Below, piece by piece: positions 26,032 through 34,836 of a stretch of 64,000 nt of DNA. A program made the position numbers and the translations under genes. Position 1 is the first letter of the stretch. Every line of letters starts with the position of its first letter. The notes under the pieces were generated by a model. It was given only the letters and a program-made list of their open reading frames with translations, had not been told where the DNA came from and did no database searches. Source of the DNA: JBAXTE01 sp964653595 (lineage in GTDB: Bacteria; Bacteroidota; Bacteroidia; Bacteroidales; WCHB1-69); assembly GCA_964653595.1 (NCBI GenBank), contig CAZZHH010000005.1:31550-95549 (forward strand). Direction: 5' to 3'.

Positions 26032-26751
26032 CTATTGATTTAATTGATGAACTGCATTACAAATATCGATTATTAGGGATGAATTCTCTTCCAGTACCGA
26101 ACCAATTACTACAATGTCGGCTCCGGCATTGCATGCATTTACTACGTCCTCTGGACTTTTTAATCCGCCTCCAACCCAAATTGGAATTTTGATGTTTTTT
26201 TTGATTTCAGAAATAATTTTTAATGGCACAGGAAAAGAGGCTCCACTACCTGCTTCTAAGTATATCGATTGCAGACCTAATTGCTCCCCTGCCATTGCAG
26301 TACACACCGAAATATCTGTTTTATTGGATGGAATAGGTCTCGTATTACTCATGTATTCCACGCTAGTTTGGCTTCCACTTTCGATTAGCATGTACCCGGT
26401 AGGTATTATGTCAAAATTGGCTTCTTTAATAGATGGAGCAGCAATCACATGTTGCCCAATAAGAAGTTCGGCGTTTCTGCCAGAAATTAAGGATAGCAAC
26501 AATATTCCATCTGCTTTTTTACATACTTGTAATACATTGCCAGGAAAAAGATATACTGGAATAGAACAGCTATTTTTAATGAGATCTACCGCTTGGTCTA
26601 CCGATTTTTGCATAAGAATACTACTTCCTACTAAAAATAAATCAACATGGTTCTCAATAGATAATGAAATTATTTTTGTTAATTCATCATCCGTATTCTT
26701 GTCAGGATCTATAAGTACTGCTACCTGTTTGCTTTTTGACCTAAATTTCAT
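26032..26751 (-). CDS. Geranylgeranylglyceryl phosphate synthase family protein
   Basis: 239 residues with a TIM-barrel pattern: LIDPDKN near the N-terminus (Mg/phosphate site), LFLVGSSIL, PVYLFPGN, LLSLISGRN, and the C-terminal phosphate loops LEAGSGAS, VGGGLKSPEDV and IVVIGSVLE. These are the GGGPS/PcrB family hallmarks, forming an ether bond between glycerol 1-phosphate and a polyprenyl diphosphate. The YLEAGSG segment is typical. Bacteroidota homologues are reported to be true GGGP synthases; the chain length used here is not readable. It leads the six-gene minus-strand run that ends at the 20298 terminator. Confidence 0.88.
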   Translation of the reverse strand: MKFRSKSKQVAVLIDPDKNTDDELTKIISLSIENHVDLFLVGSSILMQKSVDQAVDLIKNSCSIPVYLFPGNVLQVCKKADGILLLSLISGRNAELLIGQHVIAAPSIKEANFDIIPTGYMLIESGSQTSVEYMSNTRPIPSNKTDISVCTAMAGEQLGLQSIYLEAGSGASFPVPLKIISEIKKNIKIPIWVGGGLKSPEDVVNACNAGADIVVIGSVLEENSSLIIDICNAVHQLNQ

Positions 26752-26830
26752 TTTTTGTTATCTTAAATGCAAAAAAATTAAATGCAAACATACAATTTTT
26801 TTATGAATGATGTGACTCAAATAAATCTAC

Positions 26831-26864
26831 TTTGCCTATTATCAGATAAAAATGATTATTTTTG
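26831..26864 (+). promoter_or_regulatory. Promoter of rbfA (TTTG, 22 bp, TATTTTTG)
   Basis: TTTG at 26831-26834 and TATTTTTG at 26857-26864 fit the Bacteroidota -33/-7 pattern. The -7 box ends four bases before the rbfA ATG, so the transcript should start at or next to the start codon, making the mRNA leaderless or nearly so. Confidence 0.65.
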
Positions 26865-26868
26865 CATC

Positions 26869-27207
26869 ATGGAAAGCATAAGACAACAAAAAGTGGCTCG
26901 GTTGATTCAAAAAGAGCTATCAGAAATTTTTCAACATGATGGAATGACCTTAAGCGGGGGAGCATTGATTACCATTACAACAGTAAGAGTTACCAGCGAT
27001 TTATCTATTGCAAGAGTATATATCAGTATTTTTGGGGCTAGTGATCGAAAACTAGTGATTGAAAACCTTAAAAAGTCAACCAAAGAAATTAGGTACAAAT
27101 TAGGCCAAAAAGTTAAAATGCAACTCAGAATTGTCCCCGAAATTAAATTTTTAGAAGATGATACCCTCGATTTTATCGAACGAATAGATGATCTTTTAAA
27201 ACAATAA
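26869..27207 (+). CDS. rbfA: 30S ribosome-binding factor A
   Basis: 112 residues. It helps mature the 16S rRNA 5' end and the small subunit. It opens MESIRQQKVARLIQKELSEIF, has the KH-like pattern LITITTVRVTSDLSIARVYISIF and ends LRIVPEIKFLEDDTL...IDDLLKQ, all typical RbfA. I start at the ATG at 26869: the frame is open upstream, but those codons include the -7 element (read as YFC), so the longer form would begin before its own promoter. It is followed after 31 bases by a methyltransferase gene, then a LolE-type permease, a common Bacteroidota order. Confidence 0.95.
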   Translation: MESIRQQKVARLIQKELSEIFQHDGMTLSGGALITITTVRVTSDLSIARVYISIFGASDRKLVIENLKKSTKEIRYKLGQKVKMQLRIVPEIKFLEDDTLDFIERIDDLLKQ

Positions 27208-27238
27208 CTACTTTCATAATAAAACTTGATATAAGAAC

Positions 27239-28045
27239 ATGAAATACGACCCAATAAAACGATCTTTAGGCGTTGTTTTTAATAAATCGCCATTTTTACG
27301 AAAGCTGTTTTATCGATTGTTAGATTTGCTCCTTTTAAGAGCATGGCACATTAAACATGAGGTAAAAAAAACACTAAGTCCTAAAATGCAAAATGTAGCA
27401 ATATTGGATGCTGGTAGTGGTTTTGGTCAGTACGACTTCTTTATGTCAAACTACATACCTTCTGCCAGTATTTTAGGAGTGGATGTAAAAGAGGAGCAAA
27501 TAGAAGATTGTAACCAGTTCTTTTCAGTAATCAATCGCCCAAATGTTACTTTTGAATTGGGAGATCTGACAAAATTAGAACAAGATGATAAATTTGATTT
27601 TATTCTTAGCGTAGATGTGATGGAACATATTGAAGAGGATGTGCTTGTCTTTAAAAATTTTCATCGTGCAATGAAAGAAAATGGCACTCTTCTTATATCC
27701 ACCCCCTCCGATCAAGGAGGCTCCGATGTTCACGAACATGGGGAAGAATCCTTTATCGAAGAACATGTGCGTGATGGATACAATATCCAAGAAATTCAAG
27801 ACAAATTAAAATCTGCTGGCTTCTCAAAAGTAGAGGCTAAATATGCTTATGGAAAACCAGGTCATATTTCGTGGCTACTCTCTATGAAATATCCTATTTT
27901 AATGCTTGGTGTATCCAAACTGTTTTTTGTAATACTTCCATTTTGGTACCTCGTTTTTTACCCTTGGTGCTTTTTGTTAAACTTTATGGATGTTAAATGC
28001 CAACATAAAACTGGGACAGGTTTAATTGTAAAAGCTACAAAATAA
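27239..28045 (+). CDS. Class I SAM-dependent methyltransferase with C-terminal membrane segment
   Basis: 268 residues. Motif I is ILDAGSGFGQYD (about residues 54-65), followed by ILGVDVKEEQ and ILSVDVMEHIEED (post-I and motif II), which fit a Rossmann methyltransferase with SAM-binding acidic residue Asp80. The last 60 residues are strongly hydrophobic (LMLGVSKLFFVILPFWYLVFYPW), suggesting attachment to the membrane, which fits a lipid or quinone-like substrate. Substrate unknown. It is co-directional with rbfA and the permease. Confidence 0.75.
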   Translation: MKYDPIKRSLGVVFNKSPFLRKLFYRLLDLLLLRAWHIKHEVKKTLSPKMQNVAILDAGSGFGQYDFFMSNYIPSASILGVDVKEEQIEDCNQFFSVINRPNVTFELGDLTKLEQDDKFDFILSVDVMEHIEEDVLVFKNFHRAMKENGTLLISTPSDQGGSDVHEHGEESFIEEHVRDGYNIQEIQDKLKSAGFSKVEAKYAYGKPGHISWLLSMKYPILMLGVSKLFFVILPFWYLVFYPWCFLLNFMDVKCQHKTGTGLIVKATK

Positions 28046-28135
28046 TACTTTTACAAAACATAATCTTTTATCAGAACTGCTTTTCTATTGATCAATAATG
28101 GAAGTTTTTATTAATTAAAAAACACAATTTTTACC

Positions 28136-29350
28136 TTGAGTTTTCCATTTTACATAGCACGAAGATACCTGATTTCAAAGAAATCGCATAATATTATCAA
28201 TATAATTTCGGTAATCTCTTTAATTGGTGTGATGGTTGGTTCAATGGCGTTGGTTATTGTTCTTTCGGTTTTCAATGGATTGGAATCTATGGTTGAAAAG
28301 AACTTTAATTCTATTAACCCCGATTTTTTAATTTCTCCCTCTAAAGGAAAAGTGTGTAATATCGACACTTCTCTTACTTCAAAAATTTCTTCTCTTGATG
28401 GTGTTGCATCCGTAACTTTGGTGTTGGAAGATATTGCCATGCTAAAATACCAAGATCAACAAATTATTGCTCGTTTAAAGGGTGTCGATAATAGTTATGG
28501 AAAATTTAATCACTTTGACACCCTTATTACCGATGGAAAGTTTATTCTCAAATCTGGTGATATCAATAGAGCAGTAATGGGAGTGGGGGTGGCCTATAAT
28601 CTTGGGGTAAATTTAAATGCAATGAAGGGGTTAACTGCCTATTATCCAAATAGATATTCTTCAAATATTTCCGATATTTCTGCTGTTAACAGTGAAACTC
28701 TCTTGCCTTCGGGGTTCTTTTCGGTGCAAACAGAAAGCGATATAACCTTTGTGATTGTTCCTCTTGAGTTTATGCAATCTCTTACTCAATATCAAAATCA
28801 AGTTACAGCATATGAAGTACATGTTAAATCTAGCTCACAACAACGCAAAATAGATAAAGAAATAAAAAAAATTGTCGGGCCATCCCATATTGTCAAAAAT
28901 CGATACGAACAAGAAGAGGTAATGTATCGAATTATGCAAATGGAAAAAATTGCCGTTTTTATCATTTTATCATTTATATTATTCTTAGCTACCTTTAATA
29001 TTGTAGGTACCATTACCATGCTGATAATTGAAAAGAAAAGGGATATTGAGATATTAAAAAATATGGGAGCGAGCAAAACTCTTCTCGAAAGAATTTTTAT
29101 TGCCGAAGGTGTATTAATAAATCTTTTTGGTGGTGGTTTGGGATTGATTTTGGGAGCTTTGATATGTTTAATACAACAACACTTTGGAATCATTACTATG
29201 GGACAAACGAATGCCGAATACTTGGTTACTGCTTACCCCGTAAAGATGAGTGTGGTTGACTTTGTGCTTATCTTTATGGTCATTTCTGTTACTGGCTTTT
29301 TATCCACTTGGATTCCAGTGAGAAGAATTATAAAGTCGACCTTTGTTTAA
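28136..29350 (+). CDS. LolE/FtsX-type lipoprotein-releasing ABC permease
   Basis: 404 residues: a first helix (about 21-48), a large periplasmic domain (50-265), then three helices (about 275-300, 320-345 and 370-395) as in LolC/LolE. The N-terminus (FPFYIARRYLISKKSHNIINIIS) is the classic Bacteroidota signature of this permease. The start codon is TTG at 28136; the open frame reaches back only to a stop at 28112 and contains no ATG, so TTG is the only sensible start. It would move lipoproteins from the inner membrane with a LolD ATPase encoded elsewhere. Confidence 0.85.
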   Translation: MSFPFYIARRYLISKKSHNIINIISVISLIGVMVGSMALVIVLSVFNGLESMVEKNFNSINPDFLISPSKGKVCNIDTSLTSKISSLDGVASVTLVLEDIAMLKYQDQQIIARLKGVDNSYGKFNHFDTLITDGKFILKSGDINRAVMGVGVAYNLGVNLNAMKGLTAYYPNRYSSNISDISAVNSETLLPSGFFSVQTESDITFVIVPLEFMQSLTQYQNQVTAYEVHVKSSSQQRKIDKEIKKIVGPSHIVKNRYEQEEVMYRIMQMEKIAVFIILSFILFLATFNIVGTITMLIIEKKRDIEILKNMGASKTLLERIFIAEGVLINLFGGGLGLILGALICLIQQHFGIITMGQTNAEYLVTAYPVKMSVVDFVLIFMVISVTGFLSTWIPVRRIIKSTFV

Positions 29351-29540
29351 TTTTTTTTCTGACAATTCTTTTTGATTCAAAGTTGATGTTCAATCTTGTT
29401 TGTCGATTTCATGTTTGTCATTTTTTAAAATGTCCTAGTAAAGTAGTGTTATGTCGAAAAAGTGATCGAATGAACCCTTTTTTTAGTATTTTTGACACAA
29501 TTATTAGAAATAAATACTTTTTATAAAAAAAAATAAGTTT

Positions 29541-31310
29541 ATGAAGCAGTTTTTTAAGTTCATGTTTGCATCTATGTTGGGTTTTTTGCTCACTTGGATA
29601 TTGATTTTTATCATCGTTGCAGGGATTGTAATTTCCTCCATTTCAATGGGTAGTGATGAAAAAGTAAAAGTAAAACCCAATTCGATTTTGGAGATTTCTT
29701 TAAATCATCCCATCGAAGAGCGGTCTGGAAAAAATCCGTTTGAAAATTTTGATTTTAATAAAATGAAATCAAACAATCCAATTGGGCTGGATAAAATTCT
29801 AAAATCGATAAAAGACGCTGCCGAGGATCCAAATATCCAGGTCCTTTTCTTAAATTTTGGAGATGTACAGGCTGCTCCTGCTACCATAGAGGCAATTAGA
29901 AATGAACTGATTGAATTTAAAAAATCTAAGAAATTGATCGTAAGCTATGCAGATAATTATAGTCAGAGAGCCTATTATCTTGCTTCTGTTGCCGACAAAT
30001 TATATCTAAACAAAGAAGGTGCTATCGATCTTAAAGGTCTAAGCATGCAGGTGATGTTCTATAAAGGGTTGCTTCAAAAACTCGAAATTGAGCCTCAAAT
30101 TATTCGACATGGAAAATTCAAAGCTGCTGTAGAACCCTTTATATTAGATAAAATGAGTGAAGCAAATAGAGAACAAATGATGACCTATTTGAATTCAACA
30201 TGGAATCACCTTTGTACTGGGATCTCTAATTCTCGAAAAATTCCAGTCGAAATGATTAATCAAGTTGCCGATCAGTTAACCCTACAAGAGCCTGAAAAGT
30301 GTTTGGAACTTAAGTTCGTGGATGGGTTGATTTATAAAGATGAACTTATCTCTGAATTAAAAAAACGACTCAAGGTAGAAGAAAATAATGATCTATCGGT
30401 CGTTTCTATATCCGACTACCAATCCATTTCGAAATCAAAATCGGAAGATGTTCGTTCAAAAGATAAAATTGCTGTTATCTATGCCGTGGGCGAAATTATT
30501 GATGGGCAAGGCGACGAAAAGTCTATTGGAGGCGAATCTCTGTCTAAAGAAATAAGAGCAGCACGAATCGATAACTCTATAAAAGCAGTTGTACTTCGCG
30601 TAAATTCTCCTGGGGGAAGTGCATTGGCTTCCGAAATAATTTGGAGAGAAGTTGCTCTTACAAAAGCAAAAAAACCAGTAATTATCTCTATGGGTGACTA
30701 TGCTGCTTCCGGAGGATACTACATTGCATGTGCTGCTACTGCTATTGTAGCTGAACCAACTACTTTAACTGGATCTATTGGCGTTTTTGGCTTTATTCCA
30801 AGTGTTAAAAATCTAATTAACAACAAACTCGGTATCACCGTTGACGTGGTTAAAACAAATGCTCATTCCGATTATATGAACATCTATCGATCATTAGATA
30901 CCTACGAGTATTCTACCATTCAAAAAAGCATCGAACGCATTTATGCTACGTTTATTAAAAGAGTTGCGGAAGGCCGAAAAATGAAAATTGAACAAGTGGA
31001 TAGCATCGGTCAAGGAAGAATTTGGAGTGGATTGGATGCTAAAAAAATAGGATTAGTGGATGAAATTGGTGGATTACAAACAGCGATTAACATGGCTGCA
31101 AAAAGTGCAAAAATTGACAAATATCGCATCGTGTATAAGCCAATTCAAAAAGATTTTTTCAAACAACTTCTCGATAACTCCTCCAATATGGAATCCTCCA
31201 TCTTACAAAAAGAACTCGGAGAGTCTTTTATGTTTGTTGATTATATTAGGTCTCTTAAAAACATGAAAGGCGTTCAAGCTCGTGTTCCTTTTGTGATAGA
31301 AATTTATTAA
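29541..31310 (+). CDS. sppA: Signal peptide peptidase SppA, 67-kDa type
   Basis: 589 residues with an N-terminal membrane helix (about 8-33) and two tandem S49 domains. The Ser/Lys dyad of the long E. coli-type enzyme is present: Lys194 in HGKFKAAVEPF from the N-terminal repeat and Ser390 in GDYAASGGYY from the C-terminal repeat. It degrades cleaved signal peptides and membrane fragments from the periplasmic side. It is followed by a bidirectional terminator shared with the converging peroxidase operon. Confidence 0.93.
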   Translation: MKQFFKFMFASMLGFLLTWILIFIIVAGIVISSISMGSDEKVKVKPNSILEISLNHPIEERSGKNPFENFDFNKMKSNNPIGLDKILKSIKDAAEDPNIQVLFLNFGDVQAAPATIEAIRNELIEFKKSKKLIVSYADNYSQRAYYLASVADKLYLNKEGAIDLKGLSMQVMFYKGLLQKLEIEPQIIRHGKFKAAVEPFILDKMSEANREQMMTYLNSTWNHLCTGISNSRKIPVEMINQVADQLTLQEPEKCLELKFVDGLIYKDELISELKKRLKVEENNDLSVVSISDYQSISKSKSEDVRSKDKIAVIYAVGEIIDGQGDEKSIGGESLSKEIRAARIDNSIKAVVLRVNSPGGSALASEIIWREVALTKAKKPVIISMGDYAASGGYYIACAATAIVAEPTTLTGSIGVFGFIPSVKNLINNKLGITVDVVKTNAHSDYMNIYRSLDTYEYSTIQKSIERIYATFIKRVAEGRKMKIEQVDSIGQGRIWSGLDAKKIGLVDEIGGLQTAINMAAKSAKIDKYRIVYKPIQKDFFKQLLDNSSNMESSILQKELGESFMFVDYIRSLKNMKGVQARVPFVIEIY

Positions 31311-31331
31311 TATTCGGTGATTTATTTAAAT

Positions 31332-31362
31332 AAAAAAAGAGGTAAATTTTACCTCTTTTTTT
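31332..31362. terminator. Bidirectional terminator between sppA and the peroxidase gene
   Basis: AAAAAAAGAGGTAAA pairs with TTTACCTCTTTTTTT, giving long T runs on both strands between converging genes. Confidence 0.9.
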
Positions 31363-31371
31363 GTAAATGTA

Positions 31372-31929
31372 TTATTCATTAACGGAAAAGATACCCGTTT
31401 CAATCCATTTTATTATCCTAGGAGAATCTGGTTTTTCTTTAGGGGCAATTTTCCCAATCAATTCTCCTTTCTCATTGATGAGATATTTTTGAAAATTCCA
31501 AGTAACACTAGTTTCTAAAACTCCATTTAACGACTTTTGAGTTAACCATTTGTATATTTCGGCAATATCCTCACCTTTAACCGAAACCTTCGCCATCATT
31601 GGAAAAGTAACCCCATAATTCTTTGTGCAAAATTCTAAAATTTCTTCTGCATTTCCAGGTTCTTGGTTTAAAAAATTGTTTGCTGGAAAACCAATGATGA
31701 TAAAATTTTGATTTTGATATTGTTTGTATACTTTTTCAAGTGTTTCGTATTGAGGGGTTAATCCGCATTTTGAGGCAGTATTTACAATCATAATCTTTTT
31801 CCCTTTGAGGGTAGAAAAATGAAAATCTTGTTCATCTAATGTCTTTACAGTGAATCCATAGATGTTTTTTTGACTATATCCAACAAAAGATAGTAATAAT
31901 ATGGATAGTAAGAGTGCTGTTTTTTTCAT
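31372..31929 (-). CDS. Exported glutathione peroxidase family protein
   Basis: 185 residues with a signal peptide (MKKTALLLSILLLSFVGYS, then QKN). The peroxidatic cysteine is Cys55 in NTASKCGLTPQY, and the Trp/Asn pair is present in VTWNFQKYL. The usual FPCNQF block is FPANNF here (residues 81-86): the tetrad glutamine is asparagine, and the block's resolving cysteine is alanine. Cys101 (EFCTKNYGVTFP) is the only other mature cysteine of note and could act as resolving residue. It probably reduces peroxides in the periplasm with a thioredoxin-like donor. It follows the rubrerythrin-like gene by 16 bases. Confidence 0.88.
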   Translation of the reverse strand: MKKTALLLSILLLSFVGYSQKNIYGFTVKTLDEQDFHFSTLKGKKIMIVNTASKCGLTPQYETLEKVYKQYQNQNFIIIGFPANNFLNQEPGNAEEILEFCTKNYGVTFPMMAKVSVKGEDIAEIYKWLTQKSLNGVLETSVTWNFQKYLINEKGELIGKIAPKEKPDSPRIIKWIETGIFSVNE

Positions 31930-31945
31930 AAAGTTTCCGTTTTTA

Positions 31946-32449
31946 TTAATACGGCCAAAAGTGATTGTCGTTCCATATTTTTTCCATCAATTCGGTGTTA
32001 AGGTCGTTTAGCAGTTTGTGATGCCCACGCTCAAAATCTGTCAACCAAAGATACAATGCTTTTTCATTCTGATCTGTGGCCTCTTTGGCTCGGCTAGAAT
32101 ACACTTCAATGGCTTTGTTCTCCATATCGATAGCTGCACTAATAGCTGCTGCTTCATAGCTAGCAGCAGAAATTGATTTTTTAATATTGGGATCTAAAAT
32201 CAATGCAGAAATAGTATCCTCTTCTTCGATTCCGTTTTTAGAGAGTACGTCAAAAGTCCCATTTTTTTGAAAAGTTTTGTAATGATGAGATAGAGTTTCA
32301 ATGTGTAGCTGCTCTTCCTTTGCCATAAGGGTAAAAATGTTTTGTACATTCTTGTCGTTCGTTTGTTTGGCTACCATTTGATAAAACTCTCTGCCACGAC
32401 GCTCCATCAAGATTGCCATCTTCAATATTTCTAAAGTTCTGTTTTCCAT
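31946..32449 (-). CDS. Rubrerythrin/ferritin-like diiron protein
   Basis: 167 residues forming a four-helix bundle: RRGREFYQMV and AKEEQLHIETL in the first pair, DMENKAIEVYS and DFERGHHKLL in the second. These are the two ExxH-type iron-ligand halves of the ferritin-like fold. No rubredoxin cysteines follow. I start at the ATG at 32449, which follows an A-rich leader; an upstream ATG 57 bases earlier would add a basic tail of doubtful meaning. The gene precedes the glutathione peroxidase, so the pair looks like a peroxide-defence operon. Confidence 0.8.
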   Translation of the reverse strand: MENRTLEILKMAILMERRGREFYQMVAKQTNDKNVQNIFTLMAKEEQLHIETLSHHYKTFQKNGTFDVLSKNGIEEEDTISALILDPNIKKSISAASYEAAAISAAIDMENKAIEVYSSRAKEATDQNEKALYLWLTDFERGHHKLLNDLNTELMEKIWNDNHFWPY

Positions 32450-32591
32450 TTTGTTTGTTGTTAGTTTGTTTTTTATGAAAACATAAATTTCTATTTTTTT
32501 GTTCAATCTAAAACTTCCATTTCGATATATGCCATCTTTCTTTAAAGATACTCATATTAAATTTTGGTTCTATTTGACCATTTTCTGTTAA

Positions 32592-32624
32592 ATAAAAAAA
32601 GGGTTGTCTCAACGAAACAACCCC
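32592..32624 (-). terminator. Terminator of ahcY
   Basis: GGGTTGT and ACAACCC form a 7-bp stem on the minus strand, with seven T directly after, 25 bases past the ahcY stop. Confidence 0.85.
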
Positions 32625-32648
32625 CTCAATATTTAAAATGATTATTTT

Positions 32649-34046
32649 TTAATATCTATAATGATCTGCTTTATATGGCCCATTAATGTCAACACCCAAA
32701 TAAGCAGCTTGCGTTGGAGTTAGTTTGGTTAATTTAACACCAATTTTCTCTAAGTGCAAACGAGCAACCTCTTCGTCTAATTTTTTTGGTAATCGATATA
32801 CATTCACTGGATAATCATTTTCGTGTAAGTCGATTTGAGCCAAAGTTTGGTTAGTAAATGAGTTACTCATTACAAACGATGGGTGTCCTGTAGCACATCC
32901 TAAGTTCACTAATCGTCCTTCGGCTAACAAGAAAATACAATGTCCATCAGGGAAAATATATTTATCTACTTGAGGTTTGATGTTTATTTTTTGAATTCCT
33001 GGATAATTTTCAAGCTCTTCTACTTGAATTTCATTATCAAAGTGTCCAATGTTACAAACAATCGATTGATCTTTCATTTTGGCCATGTGGTCAATAGTGA
33101 TTACACCTAAGTTTCCGGTTGTTGTAACATATACATTCCCTTCGGGTAATGCGTCTTCTGTAAGAGCTACTTCAAAACCTTCCATTGCTGCTTGTAGAGC
33201 ACAAATAGGATCTATTTCGGTAACAATAACTCGTGCACCATAGCTTCTCATAGAGTGAGCACAGCCTTTTCCTACATCTCCATAACCCAATACAACCACA
33301 ACTTTGCCAGCCAACATAACATCGGTAGCGCGTTTGATACCATCTGCTAAAGATTCACGACAGCCATACAAGTTGTCAAATTTTGATTTAGTAACCGAAT
33401 CATTTACATTAATACAAGGTACAAGTAAATCTCCTCGTTCCAACATTTGATATAAACGGTGAACTCCTGTGGTTGTTTCTTCAGAAACACCTTTCAGCTC
33501 AGCAATTACTTGATGCCATCGAGTAGGGGTCTCTTTTAAGACTTTTTTCAAAGTGTTAAATACTACCTCTTCCTCTTTAGAAGAAGGTGTGCCTTCTAAC
33601 ACTGATGGATCTTCCTCTGCTTTATATCCTAAATGAATTAACAAGGTTGCATCTCCACCATCGTCTACAATAGAGTGAGGACCTTTACCTCCTGGAAATT
33701 TTAACGCTTCATTAGTACACCACCAGTACTCCTCTAAGGTTTCGCCTTTCCATGCAAAAACAGGAATGCCAGCTGCTGCGATAGCTGCTGCTGCATGATC
33801 TTGGGTTGAAAAAATATTGCAACTTGCCCAACGAACATCAGCACCTAATTCAACTAACGTTTCAATTAATACTGCTGTCTGAATGGTCATATGTAATGAA
33901 CCCATAATGCGTTTGCCTTGTAAGGGTTTTGTTTTACCATATTTCGCTCTAAGTGCCATCAAACCGGGCATTTCATGCTCTGCTATTTCAATTTCCTTAC
34001 GGCCGAATTCGGCTAATTTAATGTCTGCTACTTTATAATCTGTCAT
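32649..34046 (-). CDS. ahcY: Adenosylhomocysteinase
   Basis: Splits S-adenosylhomocysteine into adenosine and homocysteine, clearing the product inhibitor of methylation. The 465-residue protein has the substrate loop GSLHMTIQTAVLIETL, NAD-binding VVVLGYGDVGKGCA, EIDPICALQAAMEGF and the C-terminal dimer arm ending GPYKADHYRY, all standard. I start at the ATG at 34046: ten further codons are open upstream, but they read through the -7 element TACTTTTG. Promoter and terminator make it a single-gene unit, divergent from the phosphopantetheinyl transferase. Confidence 0.96.
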   Translation of the reverse strand: MTDYKVADIKLAEFGRKEIEIAEHEMPGLMALRAKYGKTKPLQGKRIMGSLHMTIQTAVLIETLVELGADVRWASCNIFSTQDHAAAAIAAAGIPVFAWKGETLEEYWWCTNEALKFPGGKGPHSIVDDGGDATLLIHLGYKAEEDPSVLEGTPSSKEEEVVFNTLKKVLKETPTRWHQVIAELKGVSEETTTGVHRLYQMLERGDLLVPCINVNDSVTKSKFDNLYGCRESLADGIKRATDVMLAGKVVVVLGYGDVGKGCAHSMRSYGARVIVTEIDPICALQAAMEGFEVALTEDALPEGNVYVTTTGNLGVITIDHMAKMKDQSIVCNIGHFDNEIQVEELENYPGIQKINIKPQVDKYIFPDGHCIFLLAEGRLVNLGCATGHPSFVMSNSFTNQTLAQIDLHENDYPVNVYRLPKKLDEEVARLHLEKIGVKLTKLTPTQAAYLGVDINGPYKADHYRY

Positions 34047-34065
34047 TTTGAAAAATATTTTTTTG

Positions 34066-34096
34066 CAAAAGTACAAATATTCTTTTTATCGACAAT
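34066..34096 (-). promoter_or_regulatory. Promoter of ahcY (ATTG, 19 bp, TACTTTTG)
   Basis: On the minus strand TACTTTTG (34066-34073) with ATTG 19 bases upstream matches the Bacteroidota consensus except for one base. It gives a leader of about 13 bases. Confidence 0.65.
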
Positions 34097-34179
34097 TATT
34101 ATTTGCCTATTTAGAAAGTTTGGTTTTTGGCTTTTCTTAAACAATTGCTTTTTCTATGCATTTGTATTTTAAATAGTTT

Positions 34180-34187
34180 TACTTTTG
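34180..34187 (+). promoter_or_regulatory. -7 element of the phosphopantetheinyl transferase gene
   Basis: TACTTTTG ends 13 bases before the ATG at 34201. The nearest TTTG is 15 bases upstream (34161-34164), slightly short of normal spacing. Confidence 0.5.
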
Positions 34188-34200
34188 CGAAAAAAAACAG

Positions 34201-34836
34201 ATGCCTGAATTGCTAAATATTCATCACTCAAATTTTAAATCTATTATATGGGAGATATCCGAACCTCTAGATACTCTCTTTAATTCTATACATTTGTCCA
34301 ACTTTGAAGTGGAATATTATCATCATCTAAAAACTGATTTTCGAAAAAAACAATGGCTTGCTTATCGTCTAGCATTGATGTATTTGCACGACAAAACTCA
34401 TCTGCCAATAGATTATCAACCGAATGGAAAACCATTTTTAATCGACCATTCTTTTTTTATCTCTGTTTCTCATTCTGGAAATTTTGCTCAGGCGATTTCG
34501 AGCAAAGATAAAAAGGTGGGTGTAGATATTGAAGTTAACTCGGATAAAGCATATCGCGTTCGCAACAAGTTCATGAGTCTTTCCGAAATGCAAGATACTG
34601 CTGGAGTTATCCCTGAAAAATGGGCACTGTATCACTGGTGTGCCAAAGAAGCTATGTATAAAGCAATGGGACTTGATGGTGTTTTGTTTGCATCTCACAT
34701 GTCTGTTGCCAACTTTGACGTTCTTAAATTAACGGCAAAGGGGACTTATAATTACAAAAATAACTTGGTGTATTTTGACCTAGTTTTTCTAAATCATCAA
34801 GATTTTACCTCAGTCATGTGTTTCCAATGTGTGTAA
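34201..34836 (+). CDS. 4'-phosphopantetheinyl transferase superfamily protein
   Basis: 211 residues. Transfers the phosphopantetheine arm of CoA to a carrier protein. The Sfp-type motifs are present: KKVGVDIEVN (Mg2+-binding acidic pair, about residues 105-113) and YHWCAKEAMYKAMG (WxxKEAxxK, about 143-156). The length of about 210 residues suits an Sfp/AcpT-like enzyme rather than the short AcpS form. No carrier protein or polyketide gene is nearby, so the partner is probably the housekeeping acyl carrier protein or an unlinked pathway. Confidence 0.85.
   Translation: MPELLNIHHSNFKSIIWEISEPLDTLFNSIHLSNFEVEYYHHLKTDFRKKQWLAYRLALMYLHDKTHLPIDYQPNGKPFLIDHSFFISVSHSGNFAQAISSKDKKVGVDIEVNSDKAYRVRNKFMSLSEMQDTAGVIPEKWALYHWCAKEAMYKAMGLDGVLFASHMSVANFDVLKLTAKGTYNYKNNLVYFDLVFLNHQDFTSVMCFQCV

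Noticed and set aside
26114..26806. 230-residue plus-strand open frame opposite the GGGPS gene
   Set aside because: It is antisense to a gene with complete family motifs and has no domain pattern of its own.
26782..26868. 29-residue upstream extension of rbfA
   Set aside because: It contains the -7 element and has no counterpart in the RbfA family.
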